Shown: positions 1 through 8,402 of the stretch, one piece after another
Layout: each line of letters begins with the position of its first letter
How positions within the stretch are numbered: position 1 is the first letter of the stretch
Assembly (NCBI RefSeq): GCF_027460265.1
Contig: NZ_JAPZBC010000001.1
Location: 5,064,001 to 5,128,000, forward strand
Source of the DNA: Streptomyces sp. WMMC940
GTDB taxonomy: Bacteria; Actinomycetota; Actinomycetes; Streptomycetales; Streptomycetaceae
Length of the DNA stretch: 64,000 nt
Reading direction: 5' to 3'
Translations under genes and position numbers: made by a program
Notes under the pieces: model-generated
Seen by the model: only the letters and a program-made list of their open reading frames with translations
Told to the model about the DNA's origin: nothing
Database searches by the model: none

Positions 1-1
1 C

Positions 2-2950
2 GGGCGGCGGTCCGGCAGGCCCGCAGTGCCGGTGTTCCAGGCGCCGGTCTTCACCGAGCCGGTGTTCCAGACCCCGGAGACGGCCGCGGCCGCTGCCGCC
101 GCCGAGGCCGCCGCCTCCGACGAGGACGAGCAGGAGACCGCCGAGGCTCCGGCCGCCGAGACCGCCCCGCGCCGCCGCCGTCGCCGTCGGGGCGAGTCCC
201 CGCTCGCCGTCGAGACCATGGAGACCGAGCCCGCCGACGAAGCCGAGGTCGAGGCCGAGGAGCCGGCAGCCGAGGACACCGAGGACACCGAGGAGTCCGA
301 CGACTACGAGGGCCGTCCCTCCCGCCGTCGCCGCCGTGGCGGCCGTCGCCGTCGCCGCGGCGAGTCCGCCGAGGCCGCCGAGTCCGGGACCGACGAGGAG
401 CCGGAGGCCGAGGAGGGGGAGTCCGGGGCCGACGAGGAGCCGGAGGCCGAGGGCGACGAGGACGAGCAGGACGCCGCAACCCCGTCCGCCGCCGGCACCA
501 GCAGCAGCCGTCGTCGCCGCCGTCGCCGCCGTCGCAGCGGTGAGACCGCCGAGACCGAGCCCTCCAGCGACGAGCCGGAGCGCACGGTCGTGAAGATCCG
601 TGAGCCGCGTCCCAAGGCGGAGCCGGCCGACGAGGTGCAGTCGATCAAGGGCTCCACCCGGCTGGAGGCGAAGAAGCAGCGCCGCCGTGAGGGCCGCGAG
701 CAGGGCCGCCGCCGGGTGCCGATCATCACCGAGGCGGAGTTCCTGGCGCGCCGCGAGGCCGTCGAGCGCGTGATGGTCGTCCGGCAGCACGGGGACCGCA
801 CCCAGATCGGCGTACTCGAGGACAACGTGCTCGTCGAGCACTACGTCAACAAGGAGCAGTCGACGTCGTACGTCGGCAACGTCTACCTGGGCAAGGTGCA
901 GAACGTCCTGCCGTCGATGGAGGCCGCCTTCGTCGACATCGGCAAGGGCCGCAACGCGGTCCTGTACGCGGGCGAGGTGAACTTCGAGGCGCTCGGCCTC
1001 GCCAACGGTCCGCGTCGCATCGAGACCGCGCTGAAGTCCGGCCAGTCGGTTCTGGTGCAGGTCACCAAGGACCCGATCGGCCACAAGGGCGCCCGGCTGA
1101 CCAGCCAGGTCTCCCTCCCCGGCCGGTACCTGGTGTACGTGCCCGAGGGCTCGATGACGGGCATCAGCCGTAAGCTCCCCGACACCGAGCGGGCCCGGCT
1201 GAAGACCATCCTCAAGAAGATCGTTCCCGAGGACGCGGGCGTCATCGTGCGCACCGCCGCGGAGGGCGCCAGCGAGGACGAGCTGCGCCGTGACGTCGAG
1301 CGGCTGCAGGCCCAGTGGGAGGAGATCCGGAAGAAGGCGAAGAGCGGCAACGCCCCGACCCTTCTCTACGGTGAGCCGGACATGACGGTCCGGGTCGTCC
1401 GCGACATCTTCAACGAGGACTTCTCCAAGGTCGTCGTGAGCGGCGACGAGGCGTGGGAGACCATCCACGGCTATGTGTCGCACGTGGCGCCCGACCTGGC
1501 GGACCGGCTGCAGCGCTGGACCAGCGAGACCGACGTCTTCGCGGTGCACCGGATCGACGAGCAGCTGATGAAGGCGTTGGACCGGAAGGTCTGGCTGCCG
1601 TCCGGCGGCTCGCTGGTGATCGACAAGACCGAGGCGATGGTCGTGGTCGACGTCAACACCGGCAAGTTCACCGGCCAGGGTGGCAACCTCGAGGAGACCG
1701 TCACCAGGAACAACCTGGAGGCGGCCGAGGAGATCGTGCGCCAGCTGCGGCTGCGGGACCTCGGCGGCATCGTCGTCATCGACTTCATCGACATGGTGCT
1801 GGAGTCCAACCGAGACCTGGTGCTGCGGCGCCTGCTGGAGTGCCTGGGCCGGGACCGCACCAAGCACCAGGTGGCCGAGGTGACCTCGCTGGGCCTGGTG
1901 CAGATGACCCGCAAGCGGGTGGGCCAGGGGCTCCTGGAGTCGTTCTCCGAGAGCTGCGTGCACTGCAACGGCCGCGGTGTGATCGTCCACATGGAGCAGC
2001 CGTCGGCCGTCGGCGGCGGTGGCGGCAAGCGGAAGAAGCGCGGCCGCGGTGGCGCCGAGCACGTCCACGAGCACGAGGTGGTCGTCGAGGCGCCGGGCGC
2101 CGAGGCCCCGCCGAGCGAGGCCGAGGAGGCCGAGACCGAGGCCGAGGTCGCGGCGGAGGCCGCGGCGCCGTCGGCCCTGCCTGAACCCGCCTTCGCCCCC
2201 GACGAGGAGCTGTACGGCAGCGCCGCCGAGGCCGAGGCCGCCGCGTCCCGCCGTGGCCGCCGGCGGGCGTCCCGCAAGGCGACGGCCCCGGCCGGCGCGC
2301 CGAAGCAGGCCGAGCCGGTCGAGGCCGGGGTGAGGCCGGCCGAGCCGGTCCGGGACGAGGAGACCGCCGCGGCGGCCCCCGCCCCGGCGGGTGAGCCCGA
2401 GGCCGCGCCCGCCCCGGTGGAGGAGCCCGCCCCCGCGGGCCGTTCCCGCCGCCGGGCCACCCGCAAGGCGTCGGCTCCGGCCGGTTCCCCGAAGGGCAGC
2501 GAGGCCGCCGAGATCGTGACCGAGGCAGCCGAGGCCCCGGCCCCCGCAGAGACGCCTGCCGACCGGGCTCCGGAGGCGCCGGCCGAGGAGGCCCCCCTCG
2601 CTGCTCCGCCGCGTGCCCGTCGCCGGGTGACCCGCAAGGTCACCGCCCCGGCCGGCTCGCCGTCCGGTGCGGACGACTCCGCGGTCGTGGTGGTGGCCTC
2701 CCCGGAGCCCGAGGCGGAGGCCGTCTCGGCACCCGGGGAGGAGCCGGCGGAGGTCCCGGCCAAGAAGGCGGCCCGCAAGACCGCCAAGAAGGCCACGGCG
2801 AAGAAGGCCGCCACGAAGAAGACGGCGGCCAAGAAGACCACCGCGGCGAAGAAGACGACCGCCAAGAAGGCGACCAAATCGGCCGCCAAGAAGACCGCCG
2901 CCGCGGAGCAGCAGAGCCTGCCGACCGTGACGGCATCGGCGGAAAGCTGA
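2..2950 (+). CDS. rne: Ribonuclease E/G (5'-truncated by window edge)
   Basis: Endoribonuclease for rRNA processing and mRNA decay. The frame is open to the left edge, so the true start lies outside; Streptomyces RNase E is usually well over 1000 residues and 974+ are visible. The first part is low-complexity: acidic Glu/Ala stretches alternating with Arg blocks (nt 30-720). An S1-like domain follows (about nt 770-1010), then the catalytic core with the two metal-binding aspartates in DVNTGKF (Asp at nt 1649) and DFIDM (Asp at nt 1781). The zinc-link motif CVHCNGRG is at nt 1955-1978. After nt 2000 there is another disordered arm, ending in a Lys/Ala/Thr-rich tail (nt 2760-2910) that resembles histone H1. 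The catalytic core flanked by two long disordered arms is the known actinobacterial RNase ES layout. It is followed directly by a strong hairpin terminator. Confidence 0.95.
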   Translation, partial: GRRSGRPAVPVFQAPVFTEPVFQTPETAAAAAAAEAAASDEDEQETAEAPAAETAPRRRRRRRGESPLAVETMETEPADEAEVEAEEPAAEDTEDTEESDDYEGRPSRRRRRGGRRRRRGESAEAAESGTDEEPEAEEGESGADEEPEAEGDEDEQDAATPSAAGTSSSRRRRRRRRRSGETAETEPSSDEPERTVVKIREPRPKAEPADEVQSIKGSTRLEAKKQRRREGREQGRRRVPIITEAEFLARREAVERVMVVRQHGDRTQIGVLEDNVLVEHYVNKEQSTSYVGNVYLGKVQNVLPSMEAAFVDIGKGRNAVLYAGEVNFEALGLANGPRRIETALKSGQSVLVQVTKDPIGHKGARLTSQVSLPGRYLVYVPEGSMTGISRKLPDTERARLKTILKKIVPEDAGVIVRTAAEGASEDELRRDVERLQAQWEEIRKKAKSGNAPTLLYGEPDMTVRVVRDIFNEDFSKVVVSGDEAWETIHGYVSHVAPDLADRLQRWTSETDVFAVHRIDEQLMKALDRKVWLPSGGSLVIDKTEAMVVVDVNTGKFTGQGGNLEETVTRNNLEAAEEIVRQLRLRDLGGIVVIDFIDMVLESNRDLVLRRLLECLGRDRTKHQVAEVTSLGLVQMTRKRVGQGLLESFSESCVHCNGRGVIVHMEQPSAVGGGGGKRKKRGRGGAEHVHEHEVVVEAPGAEAPPSEAEEAETEAEVAAEAAAPSALPEPAFAPDEELYGSAAEAEAAASRRGRRRASRKATAPAGAPKQAEPVEAGVRPAEPVRDEETAAAAPAPAGEPEAAPAPVEEPAPAGRSRRRATRKASAPAGSPKGSEAAEIVTEAAEAPAPAETPADRAPEAPAEEAPLAAPPRARRRVTRKVTAPAGSPSGADDSAVVVVASPEPEAEAVSAPGEEPAEVPAKKAARKTAKKATAKKAATKKTAAKKTTAAKKTTAKKATKSAAKKTAAAEQQSLPTVTASAES

Positions 2951-2977
2951 ACAATCCATGGCTGGTGGTTGAACGTT

Positions 2978-3013
2978 CGTGTCCCGCCCCTGCGGACTCA
3001 GGGGCGGGACACG
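2978..3013 (+). terminator. rne terminator hairpin
   Basis: Perfect 15-bp inverted repeat (2978-2992 with 2999-3013) and a 6-nt loop, 28 nt after the rne stop. It marks the border between the core gene rne and the glycopolymer cluster. Confidence 0.85.
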
Positions 3014-3035
3014 TCATTTGTTTCGCAATTGATGC

Positions 3036-3082
3036 CTGGGCCTGTTAACGGCCCAGAAATTGCCTGGGAAATCCCTGATAAT
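3036..3082 (+). promoter_or_regulatory. Candidate control region of the DegT operon
   Basis: In the 333-bp gap between rne and the first cluster gene there is a 7-bp inverted repeat CTGGGCC/GGCCCAG (3036-3042, 3050-3056) around a GTTAAC centre. A GATAAT sequence at 3077-3082 could be a -10 box; no good -35 lies at the right distance. If transcription starts near 3089 the leader is about 195 nt. Operator or promoter roles are inference only. Nothing else was recognised in the gap. Confidence 0.3.
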
Positions 3083-3283
3083 GTGACGGCGGTCGCTGCC
3101 GTGCCGAGGACCCACCCGGAGACTACGGTCGGTGACCGGCCCGGTTAAGGGACAGACCGGTCCCAGCATTCCTCGGTAGGGCGTCGGCCATCACGCCGGA
3201 GGGGTTCGCGCGGCCCGAAGACGCCCCGCAGACCCCGGACCTCTGCCACAAAGAGCTCTCGCGGTGTTCAAGGAGGACGTCCA

Positions 3284-4402
3284 ATGCCGAGCAGCAACGC
3301 GCAGCCCATCCCCGCTGCCCGCCCGGTCATCGGTGAAGAAGAGATCGAAGCAGCCGTACGCGTACTGCGCAGCGGCCGGGTGGTCCAGGGCCCCGAGGTG
3401 GCCGCGTTCGAGGAGGGCTTCTCGGAGCTCGTGGCCGGCCGCCACTGCGTCGCCGTCAACTCCGGCACCTCCGCCCTGCACCTCCTTCTGATGGCTCTCG
3501 GCGTCGGCCCGGGTGACGAGGTGATCGTCCCGTCGTTCTCGTTCGCCGCCTCGGCGAACTCGGTCCGCCTGGTCGGCGCCGACGTCGTCTTCGCCGACAT
3601 CGACCCGGACACGTACTGCCTCTCCCCGGCCGCCGTCGAGGCCGCGATCACCCCGCGGACGGCCGCGATCATGCCGGTGCACCTGTACGGCCACCCGGCC
3701 GCGATGGACCAGATCATGGCCATCGCCGACAAGCACAAGCTGGCCGTCGTCGAGGACGCCTGCCAGGCGCACGCGGCCGCGCTGAACGGCACCCCGGTCG
3801 GCGCCTTCGGCTCCGGCGGCACGTTCAGCTTCTACCCGACCAAGAACATGCACAGCCTCGAGGGCGGCATGATCTCCACGGGCGACGCCCAGGTCGCCCG
3901 CACCCTGCGCCTGCTGCGCAACCAGGGCATGGAGCAGCGCTACGCGAACGAGATCGTCGGCGCCAACATGCGCATGACCGACGTCTCCGCCGCCGTCGGC
4001 CGCGTCCAGCTCGCGAAGCTGCCCGGCTGGACCGAGCAGCGCATCGCCAACGCCGCGTACCTCTCCGAGCACATCACCGCCTCGAACGTGGTGACCCCGG
4101 TCGTCGCCGAGGGCGCGCGCCACATCTACCACCAGTACACGGTCCGGGTCCGCGGGGACCGCGACGCCGCCATGGCGAAGCTCACCGAGGCCGGTATCGG
4201 CAACGCCGTCTACTACCCGACCCCCATCCACCGGCTGAAGCCGTACTGGGAGCCGGACCAGAAGGCCGGCCGTGACTGGGACCTGCCCGAGACCGAGCGG
4301 GCGGCCGCAGAGGTCGTCTCGCTGCCCGTCCACCCCTCGCTCACCGAGGGCGACCTCGAGCGCATCGTCACCGCCGTGAACGCTCTGGGAGAGAACCTGT
4401 GA
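3284..4402 (+). CDS. DegT/DnrJ/EryC1 sugar aminotransferase (WbpE-like)
   Basis: PLP-dependent nucleotide-sugar aminotransferase, 372 aa, cytoplasmic. The Schiff-base lysine is Lys187 in YPTKNMHSLEGG; the family motifs NSGTSALHL, GDEVIVPSFSF and EDACQAH are clear, and the C-terminal SLPVHPSL is intact. The ATG is preceded by AAGGAGG at 3270-3276. The stop overlaps the next gene by GTGA, so translation is coupled. With a Gfo/Idh oxidoreductase next door and a WbpD-like acetyltransferase and WbpI-like epimerase in the same cluster, the best guess is amination of UDP-3-oxo-GlcNAcA to UDP-GlcNAc(3NH2)A, the WbpE step. The GnnB reaction (3-amino sugar without the carboxylate) is the alternative. 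Family assignment is firm, exact substrate inferred. Confidence 0.88.
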   Translation: MPSSNAQPIPAARPVIGEEEIEAAVRVLRSGRVVQGPEVAAFEEGFSELVAGRHCVAVNSGTSALHLLLMALGVGPGDEVIVPSFSFAASANSVRLVGADVVFADIDPDTYCLSPAAVEAAITPRTAAIMPVHLYGHPAAMDQIMAIADKHKLAVVEDACQAHAAALNGTPVGAFGSGGTFSFYPTKNMHSLEGGMISTGDAQVARTLRLLRNQGMEQRYANEIVGANMRMTDVSAAVGRVQLAKLPGWTEQRIANAAYLSEHITASNVVTPVVAEGARHIYHQYTVRVRGDRDAAMAKLTEAGIGNAVYYPTPIHRLKPYWEPDQKAGRDWDLPETERAAAEVVSLPVHPSLTEGDLERIVTAVNALGENL

Positions 4403-5412
4403 CTGCCGCTGCTCTGCGGGCCGGCCTGATCGGCCTGGGGTCCATGGGACGCCACCACGCCCGCGTACTGGCCGGGCTCGACGGCGTCGACCTCGTCGCC
4501 GTCGTCGACCCCATGGGGGACAAGAACGGCTGGGCGCAGGGCGCCCCCGTGCTGTCCACCGTCGACGAGCTGATCGCGCTCGGCATCGACTACGCCGTCG
4601 TGGCCTGCCCGACCGCGCTGCACGAGGAAGTCGGCCTGAAGCTGGCCGGGGCCGGCGTCGGCGCGCTGATCGAGAAGCCGGTCGCGGACACCGTCGAGGG
4701 TGCCCGCCGGCTGGTCGAGGCCTTCGAGTCGCGCGGCCTGGCCGCCGGTGTGGGCCACATCGAGCGCTGCAACCCGGCGCTGCGCAGCCTGCGGTCCCGT
4801 CTGGAGGCCGGCGAGCTCGGTGACGTCTTCCAGGTCGTCACCCGCCGCCAGGGCCCCTTCCCGCACCGCATCGCGGACGTCGGCGTGGTCAAGGACCTCG
4901 CCACCCACGACATCGACCTGACGGCCTGGGTCACCGGCCAGCAGTACACGTCGATCGCCGCGCACACCGTCTCCAAGTCGGGCCGCCCGCACGAGGACAT
5001 GGTCTCGGCCGTCGGCAAGCTCTCCGACGGCACGATGGTCAGTCACCTCGTCAACTGGCTGAGCCCGCTCAAGGAGCGTTTCACCTCGGTCACCGGCGAG
5101 CGCGGCTGCTTCATCGCCGACACCCTCACCGCGGACCTGACCTTCTACTCGAACGCCGCCGTGGCCACCGAGTGGGAGGCCCTGCAGGCCTTCCGGGGCG
5201 TCTCCGAGGGCGACATGATCCGCTACGCGATCCCGAAGCGCGAGCCGCTCCTCGTCGAGCACGAGCTCTTCCGGGACGCGGTGCTCGGCAAGTCCCAGGA
5301 CATCTGCACGCTGCGCCAGGGCCTGCGTACCGTCGAGGTCGCCGCCGCCGTCATCGACTCCGCCAGGAGCGGTGCCACCGTGCAGCTGAACCCGGAGGGC
5401 GTGGCCAGTTGA
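4399..5412 (+). CDS. Gfo/Idh/MocA NAD-dependent sugar oxidoreductase (WbpB/GnnA-like)
   Basis: 337-aa cytoplasmic dehydrogenase. The N-terminal Rossmann motif GLGSMGRHHARVL (residues ~11-23) and the catalytic EKP (Lys93) place it in the Gfo/Idh/MocA family. The GTG start overlaps the aminotransferase stop by 4 nt (GTGA) and its own stop overlaps the next TTG start (TTGA), so three genes form a tight operon. A Gfo/Idh enzyme paired with a DegT aminotransferase is the usual pair for introducing a 3-amino group: oxidation of C3 of UDP-GlcNAc or UDP-GlcNAcA, then transamination. Here the 6-dehydrogenase, acetyltransferase and 2-epimerase favour the uronic-acid substrate. Substrate is inference. 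Confidence 0.85.
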   Translation: MTAAALRAGLIGLGSMGRHHARVLAGLDGVDLVAVVDPMGDKNGWAQGAPVLSTVDELIALGIDYAVVACPTALHEEVGLKLAGAGVGALIEKPVADTVEGARRLVEAFESRGLAAGVGHIERCNPALRSLRSRLEAGELGDVFQVVTRRQGPFPHRIADVGVVKDLATHDIDLTAWVTGQQYTSIAAHTVSKSGRPHEDMVSAVGKLSDGTMVSHLVNWLSPLKERFTSVTGERGCFIADTLTADLTFYSNAAVATEWEALQAFRGVSEGDMIRYAIPKREPLLVEHELFRDAVLGKSQDICTLRQGLRTVEVAAAVIDSARSGATVQLNPEGVAS

Positions 5413-7040
5413 CCACCCCTGACGTCACCGTCGTCGTGGCCGTCTACAACACGATGCCGTACCTCACCGAGTGCCTGGAGTCGCTGGTGAACCAGAGCAT
5501 CGGGGTGGACCGCCTGGAGGTCGTGGCCGTCGACGACGGCTCGACCGACGACAGCGGCCGGGAGCTGGACCGTTTCGCGGAGCGGTACCCCGGCACCGTG
5601 AAGGTGATCCACCAGGCCAACTCCGGTGGCCCGGCCGCGCCCAGCAACCGTGCCCTGGAGGTGGCCACCGGCCGTTACGTGTACTTCATCGGTTCCGACG
5701 ACCACCTCGGCAGGGACGCGCTGAAGCGCATGGTGGCCTGTGCCGACGAGCACGGTTCCGACGTCGTCGTCGGCAAGATGGTCGGCACGAACGGGCGTTA
5801 CGTCCACCAGGCGCTCTACAAGAAGAGCGACCCGGACGTCAGCCTGTACGACTCGGCGCTGCCGTTCACGCTGGCCAACACCAAGCTGTTCCGGCGCGAC
5901 CTGGTCGAGCAGCACAAGCTGCGCTTCCCCGAGGACCTGCCGGTCGGCAGCGACCAGCCGTTCACGATCGAGGCGTGCGTCCGGGCGCGGAAGATCTCCG
6001 TCCTCGCCGACTACACGTACTACTACGCGGTCAAGCGCGGGGACGCCAGTAACATCACGTACCGCGCGAACCATCTGGCGAGGCTGCGCTGCACCGCCGA
6101 GATCATGAAGTTCACGGCCGGGCTCATCGAGGCGGGCCCCCGGCGTGACGCGGTGTTCAAGCGCCACTTCACCTGGGAGCTCGCGAAGCTGATCCAGGAC
6201 GACTTCCCGGCCCTCGACAGGGAGACGCAGATCCAGGTCTGCGCCGGCGTCGCCGCCCTCGCCGACGACTACTTCACAGAGCCGCTCCGCGACTCGATGG
6301 ACGTCAAGCGCCGGGTGCGGATCGCGCTGGCCCAGCGCGGGGCCGTCACCGAGCTGATCCGTGCCATCGAGGAGGAGGCCGCCCGGGGAGCGCCTCCGCT
6401 GCTGCTGGAGCACGGCCGGGCGTTTCTGCGCTACCCCGGGTTCCGCGACCCGGCACTCGGCCTGCCCGACCGGCTGTACGAGGTCATCGGCGAGCCCGTG
6501 CCCAGGCAGCTCGCCGCCGGTACCGGGCTGGTCTCGGCGTGGTGGGAGCAGCAGGGCCAGGAGCTGGCCGTGGCCCTCTCGGTCCGCGTCCCCGTCACGG
6601 GTGAGACGGACCACGCCGTCATCCGCCTCGCCGACAAGGCGATGCCGAAGAGCGCCGACAAGCCGGGTGCCCGCAGGCTGCCCGTCGGCACCGGACTCCC
6701 CGCTCCGGCGGGGGAGCTGAGCCGCACCACCACCGACGACGGCACGGGGACGGTGCTCACCGCCCGCATCCCGATCAGGCCCGTCAGGGCCAAGCTCGGC
6801 GTCCGCGCCTATCTGGACGTGGCAGGCTCGACGTACGAGGTCCCGGTGCGGACCCTGGACCGGCCCCTGCCCCTGGCACGGCGCTGGCGCGAGAAGGTCC
6901 CGTACCGTGTCTCCGCGAACGCCAACGCCAAGGGACGGCTCGTCATCACCACGGCTCCGCTGTGGGAGCCCTCGTCGTCCGGCGAGCGCAGCCGGCTGCG
7001 TCACCTGATGTCCCGTGTGAAGAGGAAACTGACCCGATGA
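5409..7040 (+). CDS. GT2 glycosyltransferase, TarS-like
   Basis: 543-aa family 2 (GT-A) glycosyltransferase with an N-terminal catalytic domain (TVVVAVYNTMPYL, VDDGSTDDS, NSGGPAAPSNRAL, FIGSDDH) and a long C-terminal region. The order of motifs NSGGP..., GSDD, then PVGSDQPFT and YYYAVKR closely parallels Staphylococcus TarS, which decorates wall teichoic acid; the aspartate of SDQ matches the TarS catalytic-base region. I choose TTG at 5409 as start because it follows GGAGGG (5394-5399), overlaps the previous stop as TTGA, and puts the GT2 motif at residue 6; upstream ATG codons lie inside the previous gene. Likely adds sugar to, or extends, the cluster's glycopolymer on the cytoplasmic face. 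Acceptor unknown. Confidence 0.82.
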   Translation: MTTPDVTVVVAVYNTMPYLTECLESLVNQSIGVDRLEVVAVDDGSTDDSGRELDRFAERYPGTVKVIHQANSGGPAAPSNRALEVATGRYVYFIGSDDHLGRDALKRMVACADEHGSDVVVGKMVGTNGRYVHQALYKKSDPDVSLYDSALPFTLANTKLFRRDLVEQHKLRFPEDLPVGSDQPFTIEACVRARKISVLADYTYYYAVKRGDASNITYRANHLARLRCTAEIMKFTAGLIEAGPRRDAVFKRHFTWELAKLIQDDFPALDRETQIQVCAGVAALADDYFTEPLRDSMDVKRRVRIALAQRGAVTELIRAIEEEAARGAPPLLLEHGRAFLRYPGFRDPALGLPDRLYEVIGEPVPRQLAAGTGLVSAWWEQQGQELAVALSVRVPVTGETDHAVIRLADKAMPKSADKPGARRLPVGTGLPAPAGELSRTTTDDGTGTVLTARIPIRPVRAKLGVRAYLDVAGSTYEVPVRTLDRPLPLARRWREKVPYRVSANANAKGRLVITTAPLWEPSSSGERSRLRHLMSRVKRKLTR

Positions 7041-8320
7041 ATATCTGTGTAGTCGCGCTCGGCAAGATCGGGCTTCCGCTCGCCGTGCAGTTCGCCGCCA
7101 AGGGCCACAAGGTCATCGGCGCCGACGTCAACGAGAAGGTCGTCGAGCTGGTCAACGCCGGCACCGAGCCCTTCCCCGGCGAGCACGACCTGGACGTCAA
7201 GCTGAAGCAGGCCGTCGACGCCGGACTGCTGTCCGCCACCACCGACACCGCCGCTGCCGTCGCGCAGTCCGAGGCCGTCGTGGTCGTCGTCCCGCTGTTC
7301 GTGGACGCCGAGGGCACCCCGGACTTCGGCTGGATGGACGCCGCCACCGAGGCCATCGCGAAGGGCCTCAAGCCCGGCACGCTCGTCTCGTACGAGACGA
7401 CCCTGCCGGTCGGTACCACCCGTACTCGCTGGGCGCCGATGCTGGAGCAGGGCTCGGGCCTCACCGCGGGCAAGGACTTCCACCTGGTGTTCTCGCCGGA
7501 GCGCGTGCTCACCGGCCGGGTCTTCGCCGACCTGCGCCGCTACCCCAAGCTCGTCGGCGGCGTCGACGAGGCGTCCACCGGGCGCGGTGTGGAGTTCTAC
7601 GAGCAGGTCCTGGACTTCGACGAGCGCGACGACCTCCCGCAGCCGAACGGCGTGTGGGACCTGGGCACCGCCGAGGCCTCCGAGCTCGCGAAGCTCGCCG
7701 AGACCACCTACCGCGACGTCAACATCGGTCTGGCCAACCAGTTCGCCCGGTTCGCCGACAAGAACGGCATCGACGTCAAGAAGGTCATCGAGGCCTGCAA
7801 CTCGCAGCCCTACAGCCACATCCACCAGCCGGGCATCGCCGTCGGCGGCCACTGCATCCCGATCTACCCGCGGATGTACCTGTGGAACGACCCGGAGGCG
7901 ACCGTCGTGCGCTCGGCCCGCGAGGCCAACGCCGCCATGCCGGAGTACGCCGTCGACCTGCTGGCCGCCGCCTACGGCGACCTGAGGGACGTCAACGTGC
8001 TCGTGCTCGGCGCCGCCTACCGCGGTGGCGTCAAGGAGACCGCCTTCTCCGGCGTCTTCGGCACCGTCGAGGCCCTCAAGGCCCGTGGCGCGGTGCCGTT
8101 CGTCTCCGACCCGATGTACACCGCGGAGGAGCTGTCCGCGCACGGACTCACCCCGCACCAGGGCGAGAAGGTCACCGCCGCGGTCCTCCAGGCCGACCAC
8201 GCCGAGTACCGCGAGCTGGCCGCCTCCGACCTGCCGGACGTCACCGTCCTGGTCGACGGCCGTCGCACCACCGACCCGGCCCGCTGGCAGGGCGTCCGCC
8301 GCGTCGTCATCGGCGGCTGA
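7037..8320 (+). CDS. UDP-N-acetylhexosamine 6-dehydrogenase (WbpA/WecC family)
   Basis: 427-aa NAD-dependent nucleotide-sugar dehydrogenase that oxidises C6 to a carboxylate. It has the N-terminal Rossmann motif ALGKIGLP, a substrate-binding FSPERVLTGR, and the catalytic cysteine Cys273 in GGHCIPIYP, followed by the C-terminal domain (VLGAAYRGGVKE). The ATG overlaps the preceding stop as ATGA, the fourth gene of the coupled series. In the proposed pathway it makes UDP-GlcNAcA from UDP-GlcNAc (WbpA step); UDP-ManNAc dehydrogenase (WecC) activity cannot be excluded from sequence alone. Confidence 0.88.
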   Translation: MNICVVALGKIGLPLAVQFAAKGHKVIGADVNEKVVELVNAGTEPFPGEHDLDVKLKQAVDAGLLSATTDTAAAVAQSEAVVVVVPLFVDAEGTPDFGWMDAATEAIAKGLKPGTLVSYETTLPVGTTRTRWAPMLEQGSGLTAGKDFHLVFSPERVLTGRVFADLRRYPKLVGGVDEASTGRGVEFYEQVLDFDERDDLPQPNGVWDLGTAEASELAKLAETTYRDVNIGLANQFARFADKNGIDVKKVIEACNSQPYSHIHQPGIAVGGHCIPIYPRMYLWNDPEATVVRSAREANAAMPEYAVDLLAAAYGDLRDVNVLVLGAAYRGGVKETAFSGVFGTVEALKARGAVPFVSDPMYTAEELSAHGLTPHQGEKVTAAVLQADHAEYRELAASDLPDVTVLVDGRRTTDPARWQGVRRVVIGG

Positions 8321-8351
8321 CGGACGGCCCGCTCCGTACGCGACGACATCC

Positions 8352-8383
8352 GGCCCTGCCCCGCGCACCCGTGGGGCAGGGCC
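8352..8383 (+). terminator. Intra-operon hairpin before galE
   Basis: Perfect 11-bp stem (8352-8362 with 8373-8383), 10-nt loop, in the 82-nt gap between the 6-dehydrogenase and the galE-like gene. It ends 19 nt before the start codon and just before the GGAAGG ribosome site, so it may attenuate or partly terminate transcription. Confidence 0.55.
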
Positions 8384-8402
8384 CGCCTGCAGGAAGGTTC
8401 CC

